Source: Desmodesmus armatus (Eukaryota; Chlorophyta; Chlorophyceae; Sphaeropleales; Scenedesmaceae). From it: DNA of 64,000 bases. Position numbers and translations under genes: made by a program. The stretch spans positions 744,001-808,000 of the forward strand of contig VIIQ02000002.1 of the NCBI GenBank assembly GCA_007449985.2, in the 5' to 3' direction. Positions 35,627 to 48,800 of this stretch are shown piece by piece. The notes below the pieces were generated by a model. That model saw only the letters and a list, made by a program, of their open reading frames with translations, was not told the origin of the DNA and did no database searches. The stretch's first letter is position 1. Each line of letters starts with the position of its first letter.

Positions 35627-37202
35627 GCAGCAGCAGCCGCAGCAGTGGTGATATCAAGAACAGCAGCGGCAGCAGTACTTTTGGGGCAGAGCAATCGTGT
35701 GCCGCCTCAGCACACTTGTGGTGCCAGGGCCAGGCCTGGTCAGGCCCTGGCCCTGGCCCTGGCAGCCCAGGGGGGGCCAGGTCTGCGTCTTCTTGGAGGG
35801 TTTGCCTGTGTGGTACCCCCTGCATGGGCTCAATTTTGTGTTGTAGCGCCCATGCATTTGTCTGTGTGGCTTGAAGCACATTGCGGCAGGCGCGTGGTGG
35901 TTTTTTGTTCTTGTTTTGCGTCTAGTACTGGGTGGAGGTCGTACAGCAGCGGCAGGCATCAGGGGTCTGATTTGTGGTGCTTGCTGTGAAGTGTGCTTGC
36001 AGTACACAGGTGCCTTAGCTGGTGCTGCATGGCCGCCATGAGGCAGTGAGGCACCCCAGTCTTGTGCAGTGTGCTGCTGCAGTTGCAGGTGGCGTTGCTC
36101 ACATGTTTGGGCATGTCACCCCGGGCACAATCAGCGCAGGATGGGAGAGTGCTGCACCCGGCATGGCATAATGTGTTGTGTGTATGTCTGCCGACAGGTA
36201 TGGCACGGGACAGCTGCTGTGCATAATTAGCAGCAGGACAGGTAGATGCCTGCTGTTACATTTCAAGTCCTTGTTTTGGTGTGATCTTAGTTCATGCGTG
36301 GGCTGGGATCCAGCACTATGTCGTGTGTTCTTGTGGCACTCGTACCCTTATACAGGTGTTTTGAAGGGCGTGTTGCAGTCGTCCTGTACTCACGCAAGTT
36401 GTGTATCAGTGGTGACCTGAGCCACATACTTGGGCGCCCACATCACTGCCTGGGTGTGTGGCAGTATGTTGGTGTGCAGACATGGCTGCGCAGCATGCTG
36501 ATCACAACAACCACATGCCAAGACACAGCGGATCTTTTGGCCAGTACCCCCCTTCAAGTATCAGGGTTGGACTCTGGTGGCATGTTTTTGGCACGTCATG
36601 TGCTGTACAGCAGATCTGCTCTAGAGTGATGTTGATGTTGTCCTTGTGATCAGCAACGAAGGCGGCAAAAGCGAGCAATTGTCAACCAGCTGGCTGGCAG
36701 CTGGCTGCTGGTTCAAAATTCGGTGCATTCTTACAACAACAGGCAGCTTCCACGAACAACAATTGAATAAGAGGTTGAGGTCACGTAGTCGAATATGACG
36801 CAGCCACCACGCAAGGCCACGGGCCACTCCACTATACCCTGTCGCAACAGTGTCACTGATGCACTGGTTACAACGCAACCTGACTTGATAGCTGTTTCTA
36901 CGCCTTAGTTTGGATCTGACAGGACGTGCAGCTCTTTATCAGCCCATTCGTGCGGCCATCCCCCGCACAACTCTACACTTTCGTTGAGGGCCCTCTGTCA
37001 GCCACGACCTGAATTAAATATTTTCTCTTTAGGCTAAAACCTTCGGCAGCTTGGACTGGCTGGACAGGGAGAGAAATAGTCACTGGGCGGGCTCTTGTCA
37101 AGAAAGCTTGCAGGCTTCTCGCTCGTCTCGTGTACGCTGTCAGAAATAATCAATTATCTGTTTGATTTGTGATTTGATCAACGAACCTCGCACCGCCTCA
37201 CC
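35627..37202. other. GMPS 3' flank and carboxypeptidase promoter, no other gene seen
   Basis: About 1.6 kb between two plus-strand genes. It includes a short palindromic CCAGGCCTGG and tandem GGCCCT copies (35729-35762). The last 200 bases before ATG 37203 are distinctly AT-richer than the surroundings, which fits a core promoter. No open frame shows a domain. Confidence 0.45.
35729..35764 (+). repeat. GGCCCT hexanucleotide repeat with palindromic core
   Basis: CCAGGCCTGG followed after a short gap by about four GGCCCT copies, in the 3' flank (probable 3' UTR) of the GMP synthase gene. The two parts could pair in RNA. Confidence 0.6.
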
Positions 37203-39672
37203 ATGCTGAGGCTGTCAAACTTTGTCCTTATCACACTGGTGTGCCTGGCCACCACACCGCTGGTGCAGTCTGGCGAGCCTGACTCCGAACTGGGGCCAAA
37301 GCCGGTTCGTCCTGGTGCAGAGACACTTCTGCCTCGCGACTTCAGAGCATCCAGAGCAGCAGGCTCCAATTACAGTGACACCCTGCAGACAGCCTACCTC
37401 ACCAATGCCCAGTTGGGCACTTGGTCGTCTGACTTTGTCGCCCGCTGCAGCAGCATAGCAAGGAGGTTCAGCATTGGCAAGAGCAGGAGTGGTGTCGACC
37501 TGTGGGTGGTGGAGATCTCTGCCAACCCGGGTGTGGTTGAGGCAAAGCCCAACTTCAGATATGTGAGTGGAGGCATGTTGAAGCTTCAGTTGAGCATTTG
37601 CAACATTGGAGGCGCAGACGTTATGCTGAGTCCCAGCCGTCCTCTCAGGCATTCCCTGTTTCTGCCGCCTGCACCGCCAATGGCTGTACCCTGTCCGTCC
37701 AGCTGTCGCTGATTTCTCCACTTGCTGATGTCCCTCACATTGCTAACAGGTTGCCAACATGCACGGTGATGAGCCCAGTGGACGCATGCTGCTGCCAATG
37801 ATGGCAGAGTGGCTGTGCAACAACAAGAATGACCCACGCGCAAGCCGTATCATCAACAATATGCACCTGGTAGGTCACCTCGAAGCACAACACCTGTTGT
37901 GCTTCAACATCGAACATCGAACCTGTTGTGTCAGCTTGCACTGCATAGCTGCACCGCCAACAGGCCAACCATTGGCCACTTTCTTTTGCTGCCGCGCCCT
38001 TGGTGACACGAATGACTCAGTTGGACATTGCGGCGAGGTTGTTGCCCAGTGTCTGACGACGAAGGTGCCGGTTGTGCTTTGCAAATTGCTACTGCAGTTC
38101 CTGATGCCCACCATGAACCCGGATGGCTTTGCAGCCAACTCACGTGCCAACGCAGCAGGCGTCGACCTCAACCGCAACTTCCCTGGCCCCTTTGGTGGCA
38201 CCTGCAAGGGCAAGGCCCCTGAGCTCTGCACGGCGGCACAACTAAGCAGCCAGGTCAACGGGGGCACACAGCCAGAGACCAGGGCCATGATGGCATGGAC
38301 CCTGGACCCCAAGTGGCCCTTCCACTTTGCTGCCAACATGCATGAGGGAGCAGTGTGTGCAAACTACCCGTGAGTGGCAATGTTTGTAAGACGTTTCAAT
38401 TGACGTATTCCTGGCTTGCTGGGCACCTTCACATGCCTGTGCGTTGGAGCAGTACAATGCATCGCACATCTTTCACTGCGGTAACTCTGCTCTGACACAC
38501 ACCTGTCTGTGTGCAGATGGGATGGCTACATGAGTGGCACTACATCTGTCGGAGGAGGCCTTTACGCATCCCCTGGTAAGCTGATGCTGTTAAACAAGCC
38601 ATACTTGCAACACTTTACAGTGTCTTACTGAGTCGGACTCGTCGCTGTGACTAAGCCAGCTGCAGTTGTTGGGTCAGTTGCCTGGTGCTCAAACACAGTT
38701 GCCAGCAGTACTGTGGTGGGTGCTGACAGGATTGCCTGGGGTGGTGATGGTGGTCTTGGGCACTAAGTGGCATGCATGCTGCGTCCAAGGAAGGCCTTCA
38801 AACAGCACAAGGATGCAGATCAGAGGCAGCAGTTGGTTGCTTTTGACCACACCAATTGAGCTGCCGCCTTTGGCTGCAGACCATGCTGCCTATGTGCACC
38901 TGTCCAAGGTCTACTCCACTTCCCACTCCTGGATGAGCACCTCATCAAAGTTCAAGGATGGTAAGCAGCCGGCAGTATGGCCGTACAATGCAAACGTCAC
39001 ACCCAATGCATTATGTACAAGGCGACACATGCATTGACTGTGTCTGCGTCTACTGGGCGTCGCAGTTTGTTTGCAAACTGAATGTGAGCAGCAGCAACAG
39101 CTGTGCGCCTCTGTCCACTGATACACCTTGTGGCGCCTCACAGTCAGACTGCAGACAACTCCGCCCATCATGTGGATCAGCCAAGCGCCGTCCCGCTGAC
39201 TGATCAGATGTGTTGGTTGTGTGTGCTGCCTGCAGGCATCACCAACGGCGCTGGTTGGTACCCAATCTACGGCAGCCTGCAGGACTTTGACTACGTTGCA
39301 GGCGGCTGCATGGAGATTACCCTCGAGCTCAACCAGCAGAAGCGCCCCGCAGCATCCAAGCTGCCCACGATTTGGAGGGAGAACTTCAGCGCCCTGCTGC
39401 AGCTGCCCATCGCATCAGTGCTGGGCGGCATCAGCGGCACTGTGGTGGGGGCAGACGGCGGCCGGCCCCTCACAGGGGCTACAGTGTCAGTGGCCGGCAA
39501 CACGATGCTGGTGACAGCACGTGGGCCCACTGCCTACTTCAACAAGCCTTCTGCGCCTGGCACCTACAGGGTGACTGCATCAGCTCCGGGGTATGCCCCA
39601 CAGACGGTTACGGTGGAGGTGCCTGCCAGCGGCACTGGCGCTGTTGCAAACTTTGTGCTGCCCAGGGCGTAG
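37203..39672 (+). CDS. Secreted M14 zinc carboxypeptidase (CPD/CPE subfamily)
   Basis: Six exons: 37203-37562, 37750-37869, 38098-38369, 38517-38575, 38880-38960 and 39236-39672, giving 442 residues. A signal peptide is clear (LSNFVLITLVCLATTPLVQS). The peptidase has every M14 active-site element: zinc ligands H125 and E128 (NMHGDEPSGR) and H242 (AANMHEGAV), substrate-binding R186 in DLNRNFPGPF, and catalytic E328 in CMEITLEL. The C-terminal ~80 residues (GGISGTVVGADGGRPLTGAT to the end) form a transthyretin-like beta-sandwich, typical of the regulatory (N/E) subfamily that removes C-terminal basic residues from secreted or membrane proteins. Substrates in this alga are unknown; cell-wall or peptide-signal processing is an inference. 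The TGTAA at 39767-39771 lies 95 bases after the stop. Confidence 0.93.
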
Positions 39673-39766
39673 GTGGTTGTGACTCGTGGGGAACGTGGGG
39701 GTGCATTTGTGTAGGATTGTGAATGCTGGACCCAGCTTTTGGGTTGTAGACACCCAGCATGCGCTG

Positions 39767-39771
39767 TGTAA
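39767..39771 (+). terminator. Candidate TGTAA polyadenylation signal (carboxypeptidase gene)
   Basis: TGTAA, the chlorophycean polyadenylation element, occurs 95 bases downstream of the carboxypeptidase stop codon on the coding strand. Confidence 0.5.
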
Positions 39772-40832
39772 GGGGTGTGCCTTTGGTGGGTGCGTTTTAG
39801 TCGTGGCTGCATACAGGCAGCAAGGGTGTGCATGATGTGCAGGGCGCGCCAGCTGTAGGTTAGTCAGCATACCTGTGCAGCTCTGTCCTGAAGTGTCGCT
39901 GGGTAAAGGTGGCATCATCTGTGTGCCAATGGCTTGTACTGCCAAAACAAGTGTGGCCTGAGTGACCAAGCAGGCAAATAGGCACCGATGTGAACTATTA
40001 CATTGTGGGTTTAGGCGGCATGGCGCTGAAGGGTATGCATCCATTCATCCATGTTTTCTGTTGGCGTCGTGAGCAGTGTGCACATATCTGGCAGGTGCTG
40101 TAGCTTTGTGGCAGCAGCTCTGCGTGCACAGTGCTTGTGGCCGCAGCATAGCCTCTCAGACAACAGGCATATTTATGCCTGTCAAAACTGCATTGCCTGA
40201 AAGGATGGCAACAACACAAGTGGCCGCCGCATGCCGATTTAGCAGGTTGCATGTTCCGCATGTGCACAGCATGTGACCACACACGGCAAGACTTGTTACG
40301 TGGCAAACACTGTTGATCTGATGGTGCATCGCAGGTTTGGCGTGTGACTGTTTGGCAACAAGTGGGATTGCAGCTGAGTGGCATGGAACGCTACTGCATG
40401 CATGCGCAGCGACAGCTAGATGTATGATGCAGGAACAGGCTTGGCTGCCAGCTGTTGAAGAAAGCCACAGTGTCATGGTTGCAAGGCAGCTCGTTGTTTG
40501 TCTCAGGGAGACGCAACCTCTGTGTGGACGGTGTGGCAACGCTAGCCAACAAACAACATTCAAGTTGCTGCTTACTGGACAAACACGATACCCTCAGTGC
40601 AGCATTGTGTTGCTCAAGCGGTGTGTTCCACGCCCTCAAACCCCTTTTACATGTCGACCTTTCATCAGCCCGACTGTCACACCAAACCCTGCTTCTGTAC
40701 GTGCTCCACAAAGCAGTCATGGAGGCCACACTGATTACTGCAGCCTCCACAACTCAAGCGCCAAGCTAAGTGCCCAGCCAGCGACAGCTGCAACTGCCGC
40801 ACCAAGTGCCGCATCAACTGCCGCACCAACTA
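39772..40832. other. Convergent 3' flank between carboxypeptidase and HPAT-like genes
   Basis: About 1.1 kb with no recognisable gene. A minus-strand TGTAA at 40651-40647, about 180 bases past the HPAT-like stop, is a candidate polyadenylation signal for that gene. Confidence 0.45.
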
Positions 40833-43800
40833 CTACGCCTTCGTTTTGCGAGGAGGCTTGGGGTAAATGCTGCCAGGGATCACCTCGTCACAAGTGGCTG
40901 GTCGGCTGCCAGTCTGGTAGTACTCATCCCAGCAGGGTATATTTTGTGTTGCCTCGTTGATGGAGTTGATCAGTGCCCGCACCATGTCGTTCTTCATGGC
41001 AGCTGGTGGGTCGCCCAGGTGGCGGGGTGGGGGCCTGCTCATGTACGTGCGCTTGTCAAACCGCCATGCACCAAACTTCCCTGCAGGCAACGCAAACAGC
41101 AACCAGCCGGGTCCCTGTTAGCTGCTGCGTGCATGATGCAGTAACTTGTGGTCTGACTCATGCCATCTGTCACTTAGGAAAGCACATGCAGATTCAGATG
41201 TATTACATGTAAAACAACCGCCTGCCAGCGGCCCTGTCTGAAACACACATCAAGTCCCACACTGGCTGTGCAAGCCGTCGCAGCCGCTGCTTGCTGAGCA
41301 GGTGCACTTGTTGAGAGAACATTGATGTGAGCCAGTGTGTGGCCCCTCACCTGGTGTGTATTTACCCTCCAGGTTGAAGTCGCTGCCATAGGTGTAGTGC
41401 AAGATGTAGAAGGGCTTGTTGGCCGACAGCACCATGCGGGCATCCCAGGGGGGCTGTGCCATGAGGTGGAGCACCAGGTCAACATGCCGCACACCTGCAA
41501 CAGCACCAACAGGAGCTGGCAAGTCAGCTCTGTGCCATCCATGCATGCATGCTGCAGCATGGAGGTAGTGTGCTGTGCAGTGACCATCAGTCACTGATGC
41601 CGGCGTACACGCGATTGTCTGGACCGCTGCATCACATAGGCAGGCTGTCTTGCATTGCGGACGATTAAAATGGCTTTTCTACAGCGGGGCTGTGCACGGT
41701 GGCAGTTGTGAGCCTGTTGTGTGTACGTACCTATGAGGTAGACTGAGATGGCAAAGGCGTACATCTCCTGCACCCAACCCCATTTCTGCATAGCAAACAG
41801 CAAAAGAGGGGCCCCAGAAGGATGCTGTCACAATTGTGGAGGCAGTCTGGTGCACATACACAAACAGGGACTGCATTACAGTGACATTGTCAGTCACAAT
41901 GTTGCCGAGTGGTGAGCCCCTACCATGATGCTGCATGATCGCATGTGGCTTGCATGCATGTATACCAACAATACCTTGGCAGCTGTCAGCGAGGCACACA
42001 GACCTTGTTTGAGGCCTGGTTTTTGAAGATCTGCACGCTGAGGTCCTGCCATATGGGCACCAGCTTGCGCATGTGAGCCATGCTGACAAAGGTGGGGCTG
42101 TTGCCCATCTGCGCTATCTTTTCAGCCTCATCCTGGCTCAACTTCTTGCCAGGCATGAACTCAGCAACAATGGGGATGTTGTCATCCTGCAGGGGGGCCA
42201 CAGCATGGCCAGCACAGCACAGCACAGCATATCTGTCAAATCAAAGCATCAGCAACTCTCAAGTACGCGGGCAAACAGTCGTGGCACGCTGCTGCAAAGG
42301 TGGGTTGCTGCACGAGTGTATGCCACCAGCAGAAGGCCAGGATCCGAGTGCTTGCCACCATGACTGGTTCAAAGAGTGGTGGTCCCCTGTCTAGTGCCCT
42401 GCCGTCCCTGGCTGGTAATGCATATCAAGCGGCATGCATCATATTGGGTTTGTGCAATTAACATGCTCTCCTTGCATCATACCTTTGCCGGCTCAATGTA
42501 GAAGAACGGGTAAGCCGCCGGCCAGTCATCCTTCCTCATGAGGTTGGGTATCGGGCGCAGGAAGATGTGGTCTGGCTCACTCATCAGTATGAAGTCCTCC
42601 GTAATGTTTGTTGCCCGTATCCATTGCAGGAAGGCATACGGCCTGTTCAGCACAGGGTAGGCGTCATGCTCCACCACAGAGTTAGGCAGCGGCTGGGCCA
42701 CAAATGTGGGCACTTCGTCCATGAGGTCGTCTGGCTCACCACTGTGCAGCAGCCGCGTGAAGCCACCCATCTCACAGGCTGCACCCAGCTGCTGCTCACA
42801 CTCAGCCTTGCGCTTGATGTACCTGAAGGAGGTGCAGGGCAGTTGAGTTGACATTGTGTAGGTTTTGACGTCACCCACATGTGTGTTGATACTGAAGCGG
42901 GGCAGGCTGTCTGGTCTGCCAGGCTGTAGGTCGTCTGTCAGGCTGTAGCTCTACTGACACGAAGCAAGCTGCTGAAATTTCAGGTGGCCTTACCACCCTG
43001 CTGCAGGCGCCGCCTGACACAGCCTGATGGATACTGACAACACTTGCACAGTGGACTGCCAGCCTCAGCCAATCCTCAGATCACAAGCTGGCATGCCCAA
43101 CAGGACTTGAGCCCAGGCAGCACTGTCTTGCTCTGTCTCACCAGTAGTAGTGCACCCGCACTTGCCAGTGCACCGCAGAGCCCTGTGCTGAGGTGACCAC
43201 GTGGTACTTCCTGACCTTCTTGTCAGCTGCTGAGGGCTTCTCCTCCTCCTGCTCCTCAGCATCTGGACCCACAATGCCTGACGTCCAACCAACATCGGTG
43301 CCCTCACGCACTGGCCGGTGGTTACGGGGCTTGTCCTGCAGGCAAGCAGAACAGACGGCAGAGGTAGGAAGACAAGGGGACATTCAACACCTTTTTTGTC
43401 TGCTAGCGTGGGGCCCTTCCCACACTTGCGCTTGGCATTTGCAGCAATGGCAGGTGGGGCCAGGCCAATGACTACATGACGGTGCTGCTGCGGTCAATAC
43501 AACTTGGACGGTGCACCCAAGCCATCTGCATTTGACATGAAACGCTGCTTACTGTATGCAGAGCTTGCAGAGCATGGTGTGCTGAAGCATGGGTGGCCAG
43601 GCTGCCAGCTCACCAGGTGTTTCAGCCAGCATTCATGGTACTGACTACCGCACAAGGCCTTGACGCCACACCACACCCACACTGCATGCAGAAGAGCAGG
43701 GGCACGACGAGCAATGCTGGCAGGTTGGAGGATTTCATCTACAAAGCCTTGCAAGCTAGAGACATTGACAGAGCTGCAGTGACAGGCCAGCTGCAGAAGT

Positions 43801-44796
43801 CAAGACATGGACAAACCTCTATGACTACACCAGCCTTCAACGCCGCCACTGGTGGAAAGTGGCAACAGCACACTGACACTGCTCTCCCGCCTCTGGTGTT
43901 GGGCTGTGACTTTGATAAGCCTCCATGCGGACCCCATGGGTTCAGAGAGTCCCTGCCTCCTGCTTACCATTGCATGTGGGGTCTCCTGCTTTAGCTGGGG
44001 CAAATTTGCTGCAGGCCTCACAGCACTCTCCAGGTGTGCTGGTTTTGAAGTTGGAGCCCCATTTCACAACGTCACCCCACATCCTGCAGCAACCAGTGGC
44101 AGCACATGTGGCGTCATATGCTGTGCACGGGGGCTGCCTGTCAATGTGGCGCCAGCCATCTTGTGCAGGTCAAGTGCTGCAGAGAAGCCGCCAAGCAAGT
44201 GGCAGGAGGCAGGCTGTCACAGCAGGGCTGCACGTACTCTGAGTACTCCAGTGTATGGCACTCAGCTGGTGGCTCAGGGTACTTTTCAACAGTGCCAGGG
44301 TCTGTGCCCGGAACCTGCTGCGTGGTCTGCTGCTGGCTGTCAGCTGCCTGTGTTGCTGCTGATGCTGCCTGCTGCACTCCTGCAAAAGGCATGCCACAGA
44401 CACTGTGCTCAGTGTGTTGGGAAATGGGCCGACAGCACCCCTGGTCGTCTGCAAGTAAAGACCGCATCCAGTGCCTGCCCCACTCCTGCACAGCACCTCT
44501 GCACATTCAGAGCTCTCAGACCCAATCAAAAAAACAGTCTACGACAGGCTAGTACCTGCTGCTGCTGCAACAGTCTGCAGGGAATAGGTGGTTGCTGCTC
44601 CAGGGTCCTGCTGTCCTGGCAATACAGTTGCGTGCTTCCCATGGTCACCGTGGGCAGCTAACAAGCCCTGTAGTTCGCTCAGTGAGTACAGAGTTACTAA
44701 GAATGTGATAAAGATCGAACCAATGATCACTTGCTTTGGTGACAGTTTCAGATGCTGATCATAGTGGGCCTTCAACGGGATCCCGCCACGCAACAT
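40833..44796 (-). CDS. Hydroxyproline O-arabinosyltransferase-like Golgi glycosyltransferase
   Basis: Ten exons: 44796-44556, 44379-44247, 44083-43968, 43681-43614, 43335-43142, 42822-42483, 42186-42004, 41785-41731, 41494-41351 and 41080-40833, giving 573 residues. It is a type II membrane protein with a short basic tail, a signal-anchor (about 23-42) and a Gln/Thr-rich stem. A Cys-rich segment follows (PGECCEACSKF, CNVWVWCGVKALCGSQYHEC), as in plant and algal HPAT and serine-galactosyltransferase relatives. The catalytic part reads YHVVTSAQGSAVHWQVRVHY, then RPYAFLQWI, ILMSEPDHIFLRPIPNL with the DXD-like EPDH (333-336), GNSPTFV, WGWVQEMYAFAI and YTYGSDFNLEGKY. The family transfers arabinose to hydroxyproline in wall glycoproteins and peptides, a core step for algal hydroxyproline-rich walls. 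An acidic EEQEEE insert sits before the catalytic domain. Confidence 0.85.
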
Positions 44797-45898
44797 GGTC
44801 TGCACATGGTCACGGACATGGACGTGATTTTGGTATCGCAGGATTGATTGCTGCTGCCCGCCTCGCCCAAAAGCCTGGCCTTAGGTGCCGGAACCGTTGC
44901 ACTTGTAACCGTCAGGAAGTGATAGCAGTACGACTGCAGAGGCTAAGCCTCCTCCGTCCTGTGGTGATAACCACATCCCGCTGATACTTCCTTACACTCA
45001 CACTCCTCTCCCTCATTCATCCACACCCCAATTCCGCCCCCCCCCCCCCCCCCCAGCCTGAAGTGTCCTGGTTACCATCACGAGGGAAGGGGGAGATGGC
45101 AGGGGTCCAGAACTCAACCATCAGCGGTATGACGCGATGTTACTCCTCCATCACTTGGACAGCAGCTACATTCATCAGCCCAGCCTTGCGGGCAAAAATG
45201 CAGTGCCAGTGTGACGTGCAAGCTTGAGGATGGTGCCGCGCCAATGCCAAGGGGCACTGTGTTGGGTTGCGCAACAGTAATGGTGGCTGCAGCTTGCAGC
45301 AAATGATTCTGAGAAAATTGTGAAAAATGAGGCATACAGACTGGCAAACACCCCATCAACAAGCCACAGTGGCACCCGAGCGTACACCAGCAACAGGCAA
45401 ACATGACTTGCCGGGTGGAGCCAACACACGCCACCACAGTGATGAATTGAGACGGTGTGAAACCCAGTGTATCACAACTGACAACTGTGCACATCCTGCC
45501 TGCGCCAACCCAATAAAGAATGAACAATCACAAGTCCATATCCTGTGGACAAGCGTGTAGTCCAATTCCAGGCTGAAATAACCCCCTACACAAGCCAAGA
45601 CCAGAGCTGGCAACCGTCAAAGGAACTCAAGAACCCCACAACCAAAGCTAAGCAACGTGTGCCACTCACTGACCCAGCCACCAGCACTGACTGTGCCCTG
45701 ACCCCCAACCCATGTCGGGTGTGTGCTTCAGGCTCAAGCTGACCCCCCCTCCACGTGATTGTTAAGTGAGGCTGGTTTTTGAGGGTCCACAACCAACACC
45801 GGGTTCCGTCCCCTCTGATTGACCCCCAATCCCCGGCTCAAGTGTGAGGTGCAACACCCGGGTAGGGCGGCTGCAGGCAGGCAGGCAGCCCGGCCGGC
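44797..45898. other. Intergenic region between HPAT-like and RUS genes, with poly-C run
   Basis: About 1.1 kb between two minus-strand genes. It carries an 18-base C run at 45037-45054. No frame shows a domain. It should hold the HPAT-like promoter (right of 44796) and the RUS 3' UTR (left of 45899). Confidence 0.45.
45037..45054 (+). repeat. Poly-C run (18)
   Basis: Eighteen consecutive C residues about 240 bp upstream of the HPAT-like start codon, with length equal to the poly-G tract in the GMP synthase intron. Confidence 0.9.
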
Positions 45899-48800
45899 TC
45901 AAGCCGCCAGTGGAGTCAGCCGCAGGACCCGGGCCTCCTTGGGGTTGAGCATCGTCTGTGGCAGCTTCCAACCCTGCTTCTCAGCCTGCCTGCTGAAGTC
46001 ACTGTACAGCGTGTCCACCGCACACTTGCTGCGCTCCAGCAGGCGCCTGTAGTAGTCAGCACCAGGGTCCTGACCCCAGGGCAACGCAACCGCCAGCTTG
46101 TTCCAGGTCTCGCGGACAAGATCCGATCCCGTCAGCGGCTGCGCTGCTGCTGCAGCCGCAGCCGCGGCAGCTGCCTCTGCTTCAGCCGCTGCTTTAGCCT
46201 CAACCTTGCCCCTGCCCCAGCCCCACCGGCCCTGCTGCTGCTGCTGCCCTGTGCGCTGACAGCAGTGGCTGTGGCTGTGTCTGATGATGTGCTCTTGCCG
46301 GCAAAAGAGGCAGCAGCCCCTCCTAGGCTGCTGCTGCTTGCGCCTGCTGCCGGCTGCTTGTCGCTCTGCTGCGTGTCCTCCTCGTCCAGCATGTGCAAGA
46401 AGACGTGCGCTGAAAAGGCTGCTTTCAGGCAGTCTGTAGGGCCGGCTCCCTGACGCAGCAGCACATGCACCTGCAGAACAAATGTGTGGGCACATCAACA
46501 ACACAGCACGGAGAAACCCTTGCTTGTGCAGGCACGGCTGTCTGTTCCGGACCAGCAGGTACAGGTACGTTCATGCTAGCCACACCTACTCCAAGTTGGG
46601 CTTGGCAGCCTACGCAACACACATGTGTGTACAGCTCAACTAGCGGCAGTAGACATGCATTGCCACAATACAGCCACTGATTGGCAGGGCCAATACCTCA
46701 CACGGCCCGCTGATCCCTTCAACCCCAGCTCACCTTCTTCTTGTCAGCCCTGTAGCACACCACAAACTTCTCCTGCTTGAACAGTGTTGCTGCGTGGTGC
46801 AGGTCTGCAGGAGTGGCACATGCTGCCTCCACCCTGCTGCCCAGCACCACACGGCCCTGGTGGTAGCGACCCCACGGCAGCAGGGGCTCGTTGTGGTTGG
46901 CCTCAGGAACACCAGGCACAACACCTGCACTCACACAGAACAAAACATATGCACGTACACACTATGTGGGTGGGGTGGATAGAGCCGAGCAATCCGGCTG
47001 CACAGCAAGCACTTGGTTGTTTCTCCAGAAGTGTCACACCTGGACACCTGGACCTTGCAGATCCACTGGCTGAAACCTAGGCGCTTTGCCAGACGTACAG
47101 TAGCATGCGCAGGTTCCCTGAGCACATGCCTGCCATACTCTGTTCACTTGTTTAGCAGCGCATTTTGCTGGTGCACAGCATGATGCCAAGTTTGCATGTT
47201 CACAGCACAGGGTAGATCTGTGTGGAGGGGCACAACCCACCCACTGCATCAGCCACCGCTGTGGCTCCTTCCCACATGATCTTCCCTGTCAGCCCCTACT
47301 CAGCCCACCCCACCTGTTTTGAGGAAGTGTGTTGAGGTGAGTGCCAGCCTGGCCCTGTTGAGGTACGGCAGCTCCACGCTGTCCACCTCCTTCCTGCTGG
47401 CCAGCAGGTAGCCGCAGGACAGCACGATGAAGGTGGGCACCATGGGCAGCTTCCACTTGCTCAGCAGGATGCCTGCAATGGTGCCCATGATGTCAGCAAG
47501 GTTGGCCACAGACTCACCCTTGGCGGTGATGTCAGCCTGCACACACACGGCACAGCATCAGCACCGCACAACACACATATGGCTTGGCACAGCTGGAAGA
47601 CGAGTGTTTGCTGCAGAAGAGTGTATAGGCCTGAATAGCCTGCCTGTGACTGCCAGATGACAACAGTCATTTGAGAGGATGATGACACGGGCATATGTGT
47701 GTGATGAAGCCAAGGTGTCATCCACTTCCGAACAGTATCAACTTCAGTTGATGAGGTGCTCTGCTGACTTGAAATTTATGTGGTGGAGTGCCCAACAGGC
47801 ACAGCAGACAAGCATGTCACTGCCTAGCACCACCACCAGGCACCATATACAGGCGTGCCTCCCGCCACCTACCAGGTTGTTCTGCAGTGCAAATGTGCGG
47901 TAGATGGGTGCACGCGTGCTGCTGGCTGCCACTGCTGCCAGATTCTTAGCCAGGTTGGCTGAGCAAGCCAGCGGCAGGAACATGTGTGGCGCCATGATGG
48001 TGGACAGCTCCAGGGCAGCACCTGGGGGTCCAGCAAAACAAGCAACTGTGGCTGCTCTGCAATCATGCCCTTGCACTATGGTTGGCAGGCTGAAGTGCCA
48101 GTTGGAGTGTGCGCAGGCTGTAGAAACATTTGCTGCTACTCAGGCCTTGAGGGGAACAACACACTGCAGTTGAAACATACTGTAAGGGGCTGTGCAGTAG
48201 GTGCGGATAGGCTGGCACCACCTCCCAAATTGGCAATTGCAAGAGGTTACTTCTGCTGTTGTGGTTGTCAAATTTGTCTGTCTCCTTCCATGCGGCCTTG
48301 ACAAGATTGCTTCCACTGCCTGCCCTCACCTGCCTCCATCAGCAGATCTCCTGCCAGCCTGAACTGCTTGAGCTCACAATCCAGCTCACGACCCCAGCGC
48401 GCAAACAGGAAGCGGCCCAGACGGCCAGCTCCATCCTTCAGCACCCAGTTGATGGCAGCTGCAGCCTCACCCTGGACCAAACACATACATACGCAGGGGC
48501 ACACAGGGCAGGGTCCTGTCATGAGCGACCACCACCGTCCACCACCAAGGCCTCTGCAGTTACCAAAGGAATGCAAGCAGCATAACACAGCATGACTCGT
48601 GCTGTGCTCGGGCAATCACCACTGTAGCAAACTGATAAAGCAAACGCAGTGCAGCAAGCGTGTGGGGCAGTGCTGTTGCTCACCGAGTGCCGACCAGCCA
48701 CCCCCAAACTTGTCAGCAGGCACTTTGTGGTGAACACACTCATGGCACCCCCAAAGAAGTACTGCACCCCGCGCCAGCCCATGTAGGTGGCGTACTGTGG

